From: Candidatus Obscuribacterales bacterium
GTDB lineage: Bacteria > Cyanobacteriota > Vampirovibrionia > Obscuribacterales > Obscuribacteraceae
Assembly: GCA_020050685.1 (NCBI GenBank)
Contig: JAGVKG010000017.1
Span: 36,179 to 100,178, forward strand
Reading direction: 5' to 3'
Length of the DNA stretch: 64,000 nucleotides
Shown: positions 17,554-29,472 of the stretch, piece after piece
How positions within the stretch are numbered: position 1 is the stretch's first letter
Layout of the letters: each line of letters opens with the position of its first letter
Program-made: the position numbers and the translations under genes
The notes under the pieces: generated by a model
What the model saw: the letters and a program-made list of their open reading frames with translations, nothing else
The model's database searches: none
What the model was told of the DNA's origin: nothing

Positions 17554-18594
17554 TTAAAACCCACTACCTTTTTCCATCAACTGCTTGGTGCGTTGTTTTT
17601 CCTGTTCGTCTTCTAATTGACTTGCACGCGTCGGTGTACCAGCCGGCAGTGGTTCATCTTCGGCTGGTCTAATTTGTTGTTCAAGCCAGGCCAATCGATC
17701 TTTGACTTGTTGAGCGTCCGCTGCTTTGGGAGCCACGCGCAAATAATTTCTGTACTCAGTGATTGCCGACGATACGTGTTGCTCCATATCGAACAGTCTT
17801 CCCAGGTTTACATGACCAAGTGCCGAATCAGGATTGAGTGCACAAGCCTTTTTCCATGAATCCATTGCCGCTTGGTGATTACCAACCTGCAACCAACAAT
17901 GTCCGGAATCGAGATAAACACGTTCCAGATCAAGCTCCTGCAAGCGTCCTTGATCTTTGATAATGTCACTGAGATTATGCAAAGCACTGCGCCAGAGTTT
18001 TTGCTTCATGTTGTTTTCAGCCAGACCAACCCAAGCATCTGTATATGTCCAGGGCTTGTCGCCTAAAGCAGTGAGATAAAGTTGCTGCGCATCGAAAAGA
18101 TATTTGTCACCACTTCTCTCTAACAACACAGCATTGATATAAGGAATTCTTGGATTCGGCTCTCGGCATTCCCGGCTAGCTTCGACTAGTTCTTTTGAGC
18201 ATTCCGCCTCGTTGTCATTGCGCATATAAAGCTCAGCCAATTCCATATGCGCATCTACCGATCGTTCAGTGGTTTCCGTTAAATGCTTCTTGAAACAATC
18301 TATAGCCTTTTCATCCTGGTGTTTGGCCTTGTAGCACAAGCCGAGAAAGAATAAGGCTTCCGGATTGTAGTTATTGCGAGCAAAATAAAGCGACTGCAGA
18401 AATGCATCAATTGCCGTGTCGTAGTCTTTCGCTTTTAAAGCCCGCTTACCGACTTCAAAGTTTTGCTTTGCCGGGTCCGTGGTGTTTTCACCTTTCGGAC
18501 CTTTCTTGCTGAAATGACCAGCCTGTGCCGACGGCGCAAAGGCAAAAGAGCAAGCAATGACGGAGCCAAGAACAATTGCGCACCACTTATTCAA
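17554..18594 (-). CDS. secreted TPR protein
   Basis: 346 residues if started at TTG 18594, which has a GAGG site 9 nt upstream and places a normal signal peptide (WCAIVLGSVIACSFAFAPSAQA) at the N-terminus; the ATG at 18660 would add 22 residues not typical of a signal. About five to six tetratricopeptide repeats follow (for example ARNNYNPEALFFLGLCYKAK), ending in a charged tail. TPRs scaffold protein contacts, here in the periplasm. The start overlaps the end of the preceding small membrane-protein gene by 8 nt, suggesting translational coupling in the operon led by the thiolase. Confidence 0.7.
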   Translation of the reverse strand: MNKWCAIVLGSVIACSFAFAPSAQAGHFSKKGPKGENTTDPAKQNFEVGKRALKAKDYDTAIDAFLQSLYFARNNYNPEALFFLGLCYKAKHQDEKAIDCFKKHLTETTERSVDAHMELAELYMRNDNEAECSKELVEASRECREPNPRIPYINAVLLERSGDKYLFDAQQLYLTALGDKPWTYTDAWVGLAENNMKQKLWRSALHNLSDIIKDQGRLQELDLERVYLDSGHCWLQVGNHQAAMDSWKKACALNPDSALGHVNLGRLFDMEQHVSSAITEYRNYLRVAPKAADAQQVKDRLAWLEQQIRPAEDEPLPAGTPTRASQLEDEQEKQRTKQLMEKGSGF

Positions 18595-18883
18595 GTTTGT
18601 TAGCCTCAAATTCAACTTGCACAACTCCAAGCAAAAACAAAGTCGTCGTAATAGCAGCATACAATAAACCAGCTTGCCACATGTTTATCGATGGCAGCCT
18701 AGAGACTGCCGGGACAAAGAAATTCCAAGTCCACTCAATAGCCGCAATCGGCAGCACCACAAACAGACCAATAAAGCCCATACATAGGGCTGTAAAAATG
18801 ATGGCAGCTGCCAGAGGATGTATCTGATAAACCTTCATATCTGCACTTCGTTTTGGGACTTGGTCAGAGGATGGTCTTTGCAC
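18587..18883 (-). CDS. small two-helix membrane protein
   Basis: 98 residues from GTG 18883 (10 nt after ligA stops), or 83 from the internal ATG at 18838; neither has a strong ribosome site. Two hydrophobic helices (IIFTALCMGFIGLFVVLPIA and a second near LLYAAITTTLFLLGVV) flank an aromatic loop. No family is recognised. Its position between ligA and the TPR gene with end overlaps implies co-expression. Confidence 0.55.
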   Translation of the reverse strand: MQRPSSDQVPKRSADMKVYQIHPLAAAIIFTALCMGFIGLFVVLPIAAIEWTWNFFVPAVSRLPSINMWQAGLLYAAITTTLFLLGVVQVEFEANKLE

Positions 18884-18893
18884 ACCGGCTTAT

Positions 18894-22143
<3,250 letters not shown>

Positions 22144-22309
22144 GACATTTCCTCACAGCGCTTTACAAACTTAACTACTGGCAAATCCCGATGCACAACA
22201 TGCAGCCGAATCTGTCTTTATAGTGCCATGCCAGAGCGCCATCTCGCTCAACAATAACTATCTTTTATTTCTTGCTTGATTTATGATAGGAAAAGAAAGG
22301 GATTAAGCC

Positions 22310-22966
22310 ATGACTGGATCTTTTGGCGGTTCTTCAGACAATCCACCTCCAGGCAATCAGCCCAATTTTGGTCAAAATTGGGGCGGCATGCCACAATGGC
22401 AACCGCCTGAGCACAAGCCGGACCAGGCTCCCGACGAGCCCGCCATTACACCCAAACGCATCGATATTCAAAAGCGCTTTGTCGCCCTGATTATTGACGT
22501 GGTCGTCAGCTATTTTGCCGGCATTATTGTTTCTTTTATTCCAGTGGTTAATGCCTTCTTGCCCGTTTATGCCACGATGATTCTTTATCTGCTTTGCCGC
22601 GATTTCTTTTTCGAAGGCAGAGGCGTTGGCAAAAACCTCATGGGTATCCAAGTTGTCGACATTGCCACCGGTACTCCTTGCAGCTTAATTCAATCCGTTC
22701 AACGTAATGTGATTTTGCTCGCTCCTTACATTGTCTTGCAGGCTGTCAGCATTGTTTTGCGTTTTATTCCTATTTCCTGGCTCAATGAAGCCGTCATGAA
22801 TTTAATCAACGTGGTAGGAATGTTCTACGTGGCAATTGTCATTCCCCTGGAAGGTTATCGGGCTTATTCAAGGCAAGATGGGCAGCGCATCGGCGATGAA
22901 ATTGCCGGCACCACTTTGGTTGAAGCACCAATGAGTTTTGCTCACGTGTTGCCAAGACAAGGTTAG
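22310..22966 (+). CDS. RDD family membrane protein
   Basis: 218 residues. Residues 1-55 are a Gly/Pro/Asn/Gln-rich disordered cytoplasmic tail. The RDD domain follows with the family residues in RFVALIIDVVVSYFAG, a central D-F-F-F-E-G-R-G-V-G-K-N-L-M-G loop and three to four transmembrane helices. RDD proteins are small membrane proteins of uncertain transport function. An AAAGAAAGGG stretch precedes the ATG. It stands alone between divergent thiolase and the next plus gene. Confidence 0.8.
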   Translation: MTGSFGGSSDNPPPGNQPNFGQNWGGMPQWQPPEHKPDQAPDEPAITPKRIDIQKRFVALIIDVVVSYFAGIIVSFIPVVNAFLPVYATMILYLLCRDFFFEGRGVGKNLMGIQVVDIATGTPCSLIQSVQRNVILLAPYIVLQAVSIVLRFIPISWLNEAVMNLINVVGMFYVAIVIPLEGYRAYSRQDGQRIGDEIAGTTLVEAPMSFAHVLPRQG

Positions 22967-23075
22967 GGCAAAGTAAACGTAACAAACTCTTGCTTTGCAA
23001 CTGATGCACAAGTGGCGTTTATGATATCTTAGTGCCGGATTATGTGTCCCGAAAAATAGTACAGTTGGCAACAAA

Positions 23076-24551
23076 ATGACTCACAAAGCAGCATATATCT
23101 GGGGACCCATTTCGAGCTTCACCGGCCCGCTAACTGCGCTTCTTTTGCGCAAGGGTTGGCATGTTTATGTTGCCTGCAAGTCGGCACTGAATTTATTTTC
23201 CTTGTCGCCACTTGATATGCCTTCGGCTGCACAAACGCAAATTGAAAAGGCACTCGGTGGACACGAAGAGTTTCGCACCTTTGCTGACCGACTCAAATTT
23301 ATTGAATCGAATGAGCAGCTCAAGGATGTTGTACTCGATGCAATTATTTTTTCCGCTCTGCCACCAAACTTTGATGAGGCTCGTGCACCGCGTGCACCAT
23401 GGGCCGCGCAAGAGCTGGGAGCAATTTGCAAAATTCAACGTGGCGTAAATGTTTTTCTGGTGTCGTCTCTCTGGGCCGGTGTTCAACCGGATGGCGTAGT
23501 GCCAGAAGAAATGGAATTTGAGCGACGCAAGCCGCTCAATCAATGGGAGCATTGCGCCCAGCAATACGAAATCAAATTGTTGATTGAGCTTGGCGGTTTA
23601 GAATCAACCTGGCATTTGATTCGCTTACCCTTAATTTCAGGCAGCACCAAGGATGGTGCCTCGCTGAATTTCTCAGGGCCTATGTCACTTCTACGCGACA
23701 TAGCCGAGCAAACTCCGCATCCGGAAGAAAGCTATTCGACCTTGCAACTGAATTACAATCCCGATGCGACGTTCTGGTTTATGCCTGTTGATCAAGCAAC
23801 CAAAATGTTCTGGCACATTTTAGAAGACGAATCACGCCCGCGCATTTGCAATTTGGTTTCCACCCAATCGACATTGAATCGTGAATATGCAGAGTATGTG
23901 GCAAAGTCCCTCGGCTACAAATCAGTCGAAACGGCCTCCAACAATTCTTACAAGCTGGCAAATGTGATGCGCCAGATGCTTAAAGACAATATCCAAGTAA
24001 AGACAAGAAACCTTTTTGAAGTTGCCGGACGCTATCAGGAGAATCCTGTGGCAATTGACGAACGTTACTTCAGTAAGCTTTTGCGCTTTGGCAGAGCTAA
24101 CCACTGGGGACGCGTCGCCTTGCCAGTCGGCAAGTCAGTTTCCAAACCAATTTTTTCTGCCTCTTTAGCCAGACAATATTTTGAAGATTTCCTTCCGATG
24201 AATTTCGACAGTGAACTTTTGCACGATATCACCAAAGGTGACATCAGCATCGGTTTCGTTATCGACGGTCCACAAAATCTCTATTGGGTCTTACGTGCTT
24301 ATGACGACAGAGCCATGGTAGAAAGATTGGATCACGGCGCCGACAAACCAAAAGTCAGCCTACATTTTTCCGGCGATACGATGATGAAGTTAATTCACAA
24401 GAAACTTTCACTCGAACTTGCCCTTGTCTCAAGAGAAGTACGCATCGAAGGCCCGATCATCGACGGACTCCGCGTCGGTTCCATATTCGGTCGCTTCCTA
24501 AAAGAACACCCCTTCACCGGCATCGAATCCAAAGCCGAAGTTTTGTCCTAG
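23076..24551 (+). CDS. two-domain protein: Rossmann-like N-terminus and SCP2-like C-terminus
   Basis: 491 residues. The first ~250 resemble an NAD(P)-binding short-chain or epimerase-type Rossmann fold (strand-turn-helix around IWGPISSFTGPLTALLL, then DAIIFSALPP and VFLVSSLWAG), but the classic GxxGxxG glycine pattern is not intact. The last ~120 residues look like a sterol-carrier-protein-2 type lipid-binding domain (ISIGFVIDG ... LHFSGDTMMKLIHKKLS ... VRIEGPI). An oxidoreductase or lipid-handling role is inferred only. The stop is 2 nt from the convergent HigA-like gene. Confidence 0.5.
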   Translation: MTHKAAYIWGPISSFTGPLTALLLRKGWHVYVACKSALNLFSLSPLDMPSAAQTQIEKALGGHEEFRTFADRLKFIESNEQLKDVVLDAIIFSALPPNFDEARAPRAPWAAQELGAICKIQRGVNVFLVSSLWAGVQPDGVVPEEMEFERRKPLNQWEHCAQQYEIKLLIELGGLESTWHLIRLPLISGSTKDGASLNFSGPMSLLRDIAEQTPHPEESYSTLQLNYNPDATFWFMPVDQATKMFWHILEDESRPRICNLVSTQSTLNREYAEYVAKSLGYKSVETASNNSYKLANVMRQMLKDNIQVKTRNLFEVAGRYQENPVAIDERYFSKLLRFGRANHWGRVALPVGKSVSKPIFSASLARQYFEDFLPMNFDSELLHDITKGDISIGFVIDGPQNLYWVLRAYDDRAMVERLDHGADKPKVSLHFSGDTMMKLIHKKLSLELALVSREVRIEGPIIDGLRVGSIFGRFLKEHPFTGIESKAEVLS

Positions 24552-24553
24552 CT

Positions 24554-24973
24554 TTATTGGGCAGTACTCGTAAGTCCAATAAATGCATCCGTCGAAAGTT
24601 TGAAGTAGTCAGCTAAACGACGCGCCTGCTCTTTGCTAATTTGCCTGCGTCCACTTAGAACTTCAGACAAGTTCGATTTGGATGAAAACAAATGTGCAAG
24701 GTCTCTTTGGCGCAAATTGTTCACTTCCATTAGATACTTCAACATTTCGAGAGGAGACACTCTTTCAATCGGAAAGTGCTCTTGTTCATATTTATAAATC
24801 AAATCAGTCAAGACATCAAAATACTCATTCTCTTCGGAGGTTAAATCCTCATATCGATCTAAAAGCCCATCCAAGACTTTTCGCGCAAGCTTAAAGTGTT
24901 GACGATTCCGCATTGGAACAAGCGGGAACTGGTTAATCAAAGTCAAATACTCTTTGCTCGGTTTCCTAGCCAT
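24554..24973 (-). CDS. HigA-like antitoxin (HTH XRE family)
   Basis: 139 residues. N-terminal half is the acidic helical region typical of longer HigA proteins (LDGLLDRYEDLTSEENEYFDVLTDLI); C-terminal half is an XRE helix-turn-helix (LRQRDLAHLFSSKSNLSEVLSGRR). HigA normally neutralises the mRNA interferase HigB and represses its own promoter. No HigB gene is found immediately upstream (only 129 bp to the next gene), so this is an orphan or has a different partner. A perfect palindrome at 25014-25030 is its likely operator. Confidence 0.75.
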   Translation of the reverse strand: MARKPSKEYLTLINQFPLVPMRNRQHFKLARKVLDGLLDRYEDLTSEENEYFDVLTDLIYKYEQEHFPIERVSPLEMLKYLMEVNNLRQRDLAHLFSSKSNLSEVLSGRRQISKEQARRLADYFKLSTDAFIGLTSTAQ

Positions 24974-25013
24974 GGCACTTATCCAAAGACTCTCGATGTC
25001 GTCACCATCTTAT

Positions 25014-25030
25014 GTTCTCATTTTGAGAAC
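25014..25030. promoter_or_regulatory. perfect palindrome, putative HigA operator
   Basis: GTTCTCA-TTT-TGAGAAC is a perfect 7-bp inverted repeat with a 3-nt centre, 41 bp upstream of the HigA-like start codon. XRE antitoxins usually bind such palindromes over their own promoter. Confidence 0.55.
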
Positions 25031-25102
25031 TTCGTGTCAAGCGCACAAATCCCTGGCTCCCAATATAAAGACGTTTGATAAAAAGTTCAAAGCCAGAACG
25101 AA

Positions 25103-25576
25103 TTATCTCGACGTTTTAATCTCTTTAGTGGAATCAGGCCATTCCTGTTTAACCTCTCGAATCGACTGATTACTTATGGCTTGCTGCACAATGTTTGCTA
25201 CTCGCAAGAATCGCCTCAGCGAAATCGAGCTGTAATAATTTTTTTCATAGGCACTGACTTGCTGTTTGCTCATACCTGTGTACCTACCAAATTCACTTTG
25301 TGACCAACCAAGCGATATTCGTGCTTGAACCAATGCTCTGGGTAAGTCCGCGCAGTCGAACAGCGCTTGTTTGAAATTGTCGCGTTCCCTGTTCTCGGAC
25401 AATGAATTTCGGAGCAACTGTTGACTGAGCTGCTCAATTTTTAAATCAACCGGAGTTATCAGATCAGCATCGTCCAAGCCAAAGTTATCAAGCAATCCAG
25501 CTAGCCTTCGCTTGAGCGCGAGAAGTCTGCTCAGCTTTCCTTTAATTTTGATCTGTTGTCTGGCGACCTTAAGCAT
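25103..25576 (-). CDS. XRE-family HTH protein, possible antitoxin
   Basis: 157 residues. A basic helical N-terminus (about 1-75) precedes a helix-turn-helix at about residues 85-140 (LGWSQSEFGRYTGMSKQQVSAYEKNY). An AGGTGAG site lies 9 nt before the ATG. A 78-codon frame ends 15 nt upstream on the same strand, so the pair has the layout of a small toxin-antitoxin operon, but the upstream protein matches no toxin known to me. Confidence 0.65.
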   Translation of the reverse strand: MLKVARQQIKIKGKLSRLLALKRRLAGLLDNFGLDDADLITPVDLKIEQLSQQLLRNSLSENRERDNFKQALFDCADLPRALVQARISLGWSQSEFGRYTGMSKQQVSAYEKNYYSSISLRRFLRVANIVQQAISNQSIREVKQEWPDSTKEIKTSR

Positions 25577-25591
25577 GTTGTTTTTCTCACC

Positions 25592-25828
25592 TCAATCGAA
25601 GTCATCATATATATAGACGTTTGAAGTGGCAAAAAGTTCAAAGTCCTGGGAAAGCCGCTCCCAGAGGCACCTTTGACAACCGACAAAAATGAGTTTGTCA
25701 TCAAATTTGATGACAAAACCTAGGCCGTAAAACAACCACCCGGCTCGCAAGTACATTCGGCGAAAATGGACATCTTTTGGGTGGGGCTTTGCCAATGAGG
25801 AATCAACAAATAGCGCGATCAAACACAA
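25592..25828 (-). CDS. small hypothetical protein upstream of an HTH gene
   Basis: 78 codons from a TTG start, rich in aromatic and hydrophobic residues and ending YIYDDFD. No ribosome site is clear. An overlapping frame beginning with ATG at 25883 (opening MDYQLIEWAP) stops inside it, so this could be a frameshifted remnant of a longer toxin-like gene. The evidence for expression is only its 15-nt spacing to the HTH gene. Confidence 0.3.
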   Translation of the reverse strand: MCLIALFVDSSLAKPHPKDVHFRRMYLRAGWLFYGLGFVIKFDDKLIFVGCQRCLWERLSQDFELFATSNVYIYDDFD

Positions 25829-25913
25829 TCACTTGGCAATACACGTCTGCTTCTGGAGCCCACTCAATTAATTGATAGTCCATACGTGTGTACGTATTGT
25901 TATGTCGAAAGAA

Positions 25914-26411
25914 CTAGCGGGCGCGGACGGCTAACTTCTCTGGTTGTTTGACTTGGCTGACTAAGTTGACCATTTCGATGGCGGCCATGGCAGCGTCGAC
26001 GCCCTTGTTACCGGCTTTGGTGCCGGCGCGCTCGATTGCTTGTTCGATATTTTCTGTGGTCACTACGCCAAAAATTGTCGGCACACCGGTTTGTAGTCCA
26101 ACGTTAGCGACGCCTTTGGCGCACTCGCCAGCGACATAATCGTAATGAGTGGTGGCACCTCTGATCACGGCACCAAGACAAATTACTGCATCGTAGTTTT
26201 TTGTTTCAGCCGCGAGTTTGGCGACGAAGGGAATTTCGTAAGCGCCAGGGCACCACATCACATCGATGTCTTGATCTTCTGCACCATGACGGCGCAATGT
26301 ATCAGCGCAGGCTTCGTAAAGCTTGCTGGTAATGAACTCGTTAAAGCGACTAACAATGATACAAAAACGATGACCAGTCACAACTAAATCTCCTGAAAAT
26401 ACATTTGGCAT
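25914..26411 (-). CDS. ribH: 6,7-dimethyl-8-ribityllumazine synthase
   Basis: 165 residues. Lumazine synthase condenses 5-amino-6-ribitylamino-uracil with 3,4-dihydroxybutanone phosphate, the penultimate step to riboflavin. Family signatures: [38 protein letters not shown] with the catalytic His, and [17 protein letters not shown]. The C-terminus has a short extension ([10 protein letters not shown]). It starts 4 nt after the ribBA stop and is the last gene of the rib operon here. Confidence 0.95.
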   Translation of the reverse strand: MPNVFSGDLVVTGHRFCIIVSRFNEFITSKLYEACADTLRRHGAEDQDIDVMWCPGAYEIPFVAKLAAETKNYDAVICLGAVIRGATTHYDYVAGECAKGVANVGLQTGVPTIFGVVTTENIEQAIERAGTKAGNKGVDAAMAAIEMVNLVSQVKQPEKLAVRAR

Positions 26412-26415
26412 TTAC

Positions 26416-27702
26416 CTAGCTCCCCAAATCCGATAACCAGTGTCCCATTTTTTCTTTCTTGGTCAACAAATATTGCATGTTGTGACTGTTGCATGCAGGC
26501 GGCATGGCAACCCGATCAACAATTTGCAAACCATAGCCTTCCAGACCGACAATCTTACGCGGATTGTTGGTAATAATTTTGACCGTGCTCAATCCAAGGT
26601 CGTGGAGAATTTGCGCACCAACACCATAGTCACGCAAGTCCGGCTTGAACCCAAGTGATGCATTTGCTTCGACAGTGTCTTGTCCCTTGTCCTGTAATGC
26701 ATAGGCTTTGATCTTGTTGAGCAAACCAATGCCGCGACCTTCTTGGCGCAAATAAACCAGAACACCCTCGCCTTGGTTGGCGATCATCGCCATGGCTGCT
26801 TCCAATTGTGGTCCACAATCACAGCGCAAACTGGCAAAGACATCGCCGGTCAGACACTCACTGTGCATGCGAATCAAGACATTTTCTTTGCCGGAAACAT
26901 CACCTTTTACGAGAGCCAAATGTTCCCGCCCATCAATTTGATTGCGATAAGCATAGACTTGAAAATCACCATAGGCTGAAGGAAGTGTTGCTTCCGCATC
27001 GCGCACGACAAATCGTTCACGCTTCAAGCGATAAGCAATTAGTTGGGCAATGTGAATCACCTTCAACCCATGCTCGCGAGCAAAGGCAAACAGTTCAGGC
27101 ACGCGTGACATTGTGCCATCAGCATTGATAATTTCGCAAATCACACCGGATGGCGTGCAACCTGAAAGGCGTGCGAGATCCACAGCCGCTTCAGTATGTC
27201 CGGCGCGTTGCAGAACACCGCCTGGCTTTGCCACCAAAGGAGAAATGTGTCCTGGGCGACGCAGATCGGACGGTTTGCTTGCCGGATCAACAGCAATGCG
27301 GATTGTCGTGGCACGATCGTAAGCACTGATACCAGTCGTCACGCCAAACTTGGAATCACCATCGATCGTCACCGTAAAAGCAGTGCCTTGTGATTCGTTA
27401 TTCTTATCTACCATCATTGGCAGTTCAAGTTCGGTTGCGCGCTCTTGCGTCAACGCCAAGCAAACCCAACCACGGGCCTCTCTGATCATAAAGTTGATCA
27501 TTTCAGGTGTGACAAACTCGGATGCGCAAATCAAGTCGCCTTCATTTTCACGTCCTTGATCATCGGCAACAACAACAAATTTGCCAGAGCGAATGTCTTC
27601 AATTGCTTCCTCGACGGAGGCAAAGCCAAAATTCGCTTCGGGACTAAAATCCATTTGGGAATCGATAGTGGAAATATTCGCGGGGTTGCTTAGATCAAAC
27701 AT
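26416..27702 (-). CDS. ribBA: 3,4-DHBP synthase / GTP cyclohydrolase II fusion
   Basis: 428 residues, bifunctional. N-terminal RibB domain: RENEGDLICAS, GHISPLVAKPGGVLQRAGHTEA and TPSGVICEI, making 3,4-dihydroxy-2-butanone 4-phosphate from ribulose 5-phosphate. C-terminal RibA domain: zinc Cys set in CLTGDVFASLRCDCGPQ, RQEGRGIGL and LRDYGVGAQIL, opening GTP to the first pyrimidine intermediate. Its start overlaps the ribE stop region by 8 nt. The deaminase-reductase RibD is absent from the window and must be elsewhere. Confidence 0.95.
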   Translation of the reverse strand: MFDLSNPANISTIDSQMDFSPEANFGFASVEEAIEDIRSGKFVVVADDQGRENEGDLICASEFVTPEMINFMIREARGWVCLALTQERATELELPMMVDKNNESQGTAFTVTIDGDSKFGVTTGISAYDRATTIRIAVDPASKPSDLRRPGHISPLVAKPGGVLQRAGHTEAAVDLARLSGCTPSGVICEIINADGTMSRVPELFAFAREHGLKVIHIAQLIAYRLKRERFVVRDAEATLPSAYGDFQVYAYRNQIDGREHLALVKGDVSGKENVLIRMHSECLTGDVFASLRCDCGPQLEAAMAMIANQGEGVLVYLRQEGRGIGLLNKIKAYALQDKGQDTVEANASLGFKPDLRDYGVGAQILHDLGLSTVKIITNNPRKIVGLEGYGLQIVDRVAMPPACNSHNMQYLLTKKEKMGHWLSDLGS

Positions 27703-28330
27703 TTTGTACCTCCATCAGTCTGGCGACATATTTGGCCAGCACATCCACTTCGACATTGACTTTGTCATTGACGGAAAGCGTACCAAGCGTGGTTACCGCC
27801 AATGTGTGCGGAATTAAGGCAACACTGAATAAAAACGTATCTGATCCAAGATTCAATCCGGCTGAAAGTTGGATCTGATCAACACTTGCCACAGTTAGAC
27901 TGACACCATCGATGGTCACTGATCCTTTTTCAATAAAGAATGAGGCAAATTCGTTTGCCAGCCCAAACGTAATTACTTTGGAAAAACCTTCCGGTTGAAT
28001 TGCCACCACTTCTGCTAGTCCGTCCACGTGACCGGAGACCATATGCCCACCAAGCCTGTCAGAAAGCCTCAAGGCTCGTTCTAAATTGACTGAACCACCT
28101 TGCTTGAAGCTGCCCAATTTTGTACGGCGCAATGTTTCGTGCATCGCTTCGACTTCAAACGAATCAGCACTGACTTTCACCGCGGTCAGACAACAACCGT
28201 TCACGCTGACTGAATCGCCAACTTTCAAATCGGAAGTAACTAGTTTTGCACCAATGCAAAACGACGCACCTTCTGACCCATTGGTCAGGGTAATAATGCT
28301 TCCAAGTTCTTCAACGATTCCAGAGAACAA
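27695..28330 (-). CDS. ribE: riboflavin synthase, alpha subunit
   Basis: 211 residues. Dismutates two lumazine molecules to riboflavin. Two tandem lumazine-binding repeats: first opens MFSGIVEELG with SVNGCCLTA, second has GHMVSGHVDG and TIDGVSLTV. First gene of ribE-ribBA-ribH. No FMN riboswitch (RFN element) can be recognised upstream, though a hairpin lies at 28404-28445. Confidence 0.95.
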   Translation of the reverse strand: MFSGIVEELGSIITLTNGSEGASFCIGAKLVTSDLKVGDSVSVNGCCLTAVKVSADSFEVEAMHETLRRTKLGSFKQGGSVNLERALRLSDRLGGHMVSGHVDGLAEVVAIQPEGFSKVITFGLANEFASFFIEKGSVTIDGVSLTVASVDQIQLSAGLNLGSDTFLFSVALIPHTLAVTTLGTLSVNDKVNVEVDVLAKYVARLMEVQNV

Positions 28331-28354
28331 ACTGCGGGCTCCTGAGAGGTCCTT

Positions 28355-28403
28355 CCCTGAGAGATCCTTCGTCGCGCCTAGCGCTCCTCAGAATGACAAT
28401 GAC
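28355..28403. repeat. dispersed intergenic repeat (GAGAGATCCTTCG type), copy 1
   Basis: CCTGAGAGATCCTTCGTCG followed by CTCCTCAGAATGACA; a partial duplicate (CTCCTGAGAGGTCCTTC) precedes it at 28339-28355. The same unit recurs at 53510-53557. It belongs to a class of palindromic intergenic elements widely scattered in bacterial genomes. Confidence 0.6.
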
Positions 28404-28445
28404 AAGGTGAGGGGTATTTTACAACGATTTCCCCAAATTCACCTT
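28404..28445 (-). promoter_or_regulatory. inverted repeat upstream of ribE
   Basis: AAGGTGA-GGGG and CCCC-(AAAT)-TCACCTT can pair as an 11-bp stem with one bulge, about 75 nt upstream of the ribE ATG. It could be a leader structure or a terminator of an upstream transcript. It does not match the conserved core of the FMN riboswitch. Confidence 0.35.
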
Positions 28446-28498
28446 GGAAACTTCTGAGCTTTGCAAATCTTGTTGTCAACAGCAAATCAGGTATTAGA

Positions 28499-29044
28499 TC
28501 AGAGAGCCAGTCTTGCCACAATTGGCTGCTGGTTTTGGGCATTTGTACCAAGCAAGAACTGCAACTTAAAGGGCATTTCCTGCGGTCCGCCTTCTTGAGC
28601 CGAGTGCACCGCCACCAAGCCTCTTACTTCAACCGGTACTAGGGATTGCTCGTTGGGATCACCAGGCACGACCTCATCGATACGCACCGAGGCAACTTGG
28701 CGAATTTGCTTCAACCCCTGCAGTTGAGCCTGCATTTCCTCTGCCGATTTAGGCAAAAGGCCCGCCTCTTTCAGCTGCTGTTCAACCGACGGCGCCAATT
28801 CACCGGCCAAAAGCGCCCTAGTGTTCTTCTCATAAGTCGTATAACTGGAATCCAAAAGCTGGACTGCCACGTCGCGCGCAAATTGAGTCAGGTTGGTTTT
28901 CGTGCCAGTGTCCATCACCTTGCTCAAATCCGGCCGAGTCAGGATCAAAAAGAAATTCATCGGTATGGAAATAGCCAGCGCAATAAAGACGCCGTACTTG
29001 CGCAAAATATAGTTAGGTTCAAGTCGTTTGACGCGCCAATACAT
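28499..29044 (-). CDS. single-pass membrane protein with extracytoplasmic domain
   Basis: 181 residues from the ATG at 29044, whose first base is shared with the stop of the upstream gene (TAATG), a sign of coupled translation; an alternative start 30 nt upstream is less likely. One transmembrane helix (YGVFIALAISIPMNFFLIL) near residues 17-36, then a ~140-residue domain with helical first half and strand-rich end. The layout recalls VirB8/TcpC-like NTF2-fold proteins, but no other secretion genes are nearby, so this is only a suggestion. Confidence 0.6.
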   Translation of the reverse strand: MYWRVKRLEPNYILRKYGVFIALAISIPMNFFLILTRPDLSKVMDTGTKTNLTQFARDVAVQLLDSSYTTYEKNTRALLAGELAPSVEQQLKEAGLLPKSAEEMQAQLQGLKQIRQVASVRIDEVVPGDPNEQSLVPVEVRGLVAVHSAQEGGPQEMPFKLQFLLGTNAQNQQPIVARLAL

Positions 29045-29406
29045 TAGTTGAACTCTACCTTGCCTAGCACCCAATTATCATTTGAGCGGTACAACGAAAG
29101 CGTTGCTTGGCAGTCAACCGTCTCGGACTTTTTTGCGTTCGTAGCCTTATCCAACTTAGTAATCACCTGTCTGCCGTAGACCTTAACTATAGCGTCTGTT
29201 TGAGTTCTCTTCACGACATCAGCCTTTTTCATTTCGGCTTGCGACTCCCAATCGGCGCCGGACCACTGCCAAGTATAAAGCCGGCTGCCCAGGTATTTAG
29301 CTTCGTCGCAAATCCGCAGGCTGGAAATCGTCTGCAATAAAAGCCAAACAACGATTAGGACTCCACAAAAGAGAACAAACCACTTGTTCGGCAAAAATCT
29401 CTCCAT
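29044..29406 (-). CDS. small membrane-anchored protein of unknown function
   Basis: 120 residues. One N-terminal transmembrane segment (WFVLFCGVLIVVWLLLQ) then a ~85-residue domain rich in Lys and beta-prone residues, ending VLGKVEFN. Its stop codon overlaps the start of the next gene by one base. Both proteins share the same topology and probably work together. No family is recognised. Confidence 0.6.
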   Translation of the reverse strand: MERFLPNKWFVLFCGVLIVVWLLLQTISSLRICDEAKYLGSRLYTWQWSGADWESQAEMKKADVVKRTQTDAIVKVYGRQVITKLDKATNAKKSETVDCQATLSLYRSNDNWVLGKVEFN

Positions 29407-29472
29407 TGCTTTTGAACACTTGCCTTTCTAAAGTTTATCTTGACATCCAAAACAATCAAGTTAAACCTGATT

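Noticed and set aside
24974..25102. HigB toxin expected beside the HigA-like antitoxin
   Set aside because: The gap is only 129 bp and contains no frame resembling a RelE/HigB protein.
28331..28498. FMN riboswitch expected before ribE
   Set aside because: The conserved RFN core cannot be found; only repeats and a simple hairpin are present.
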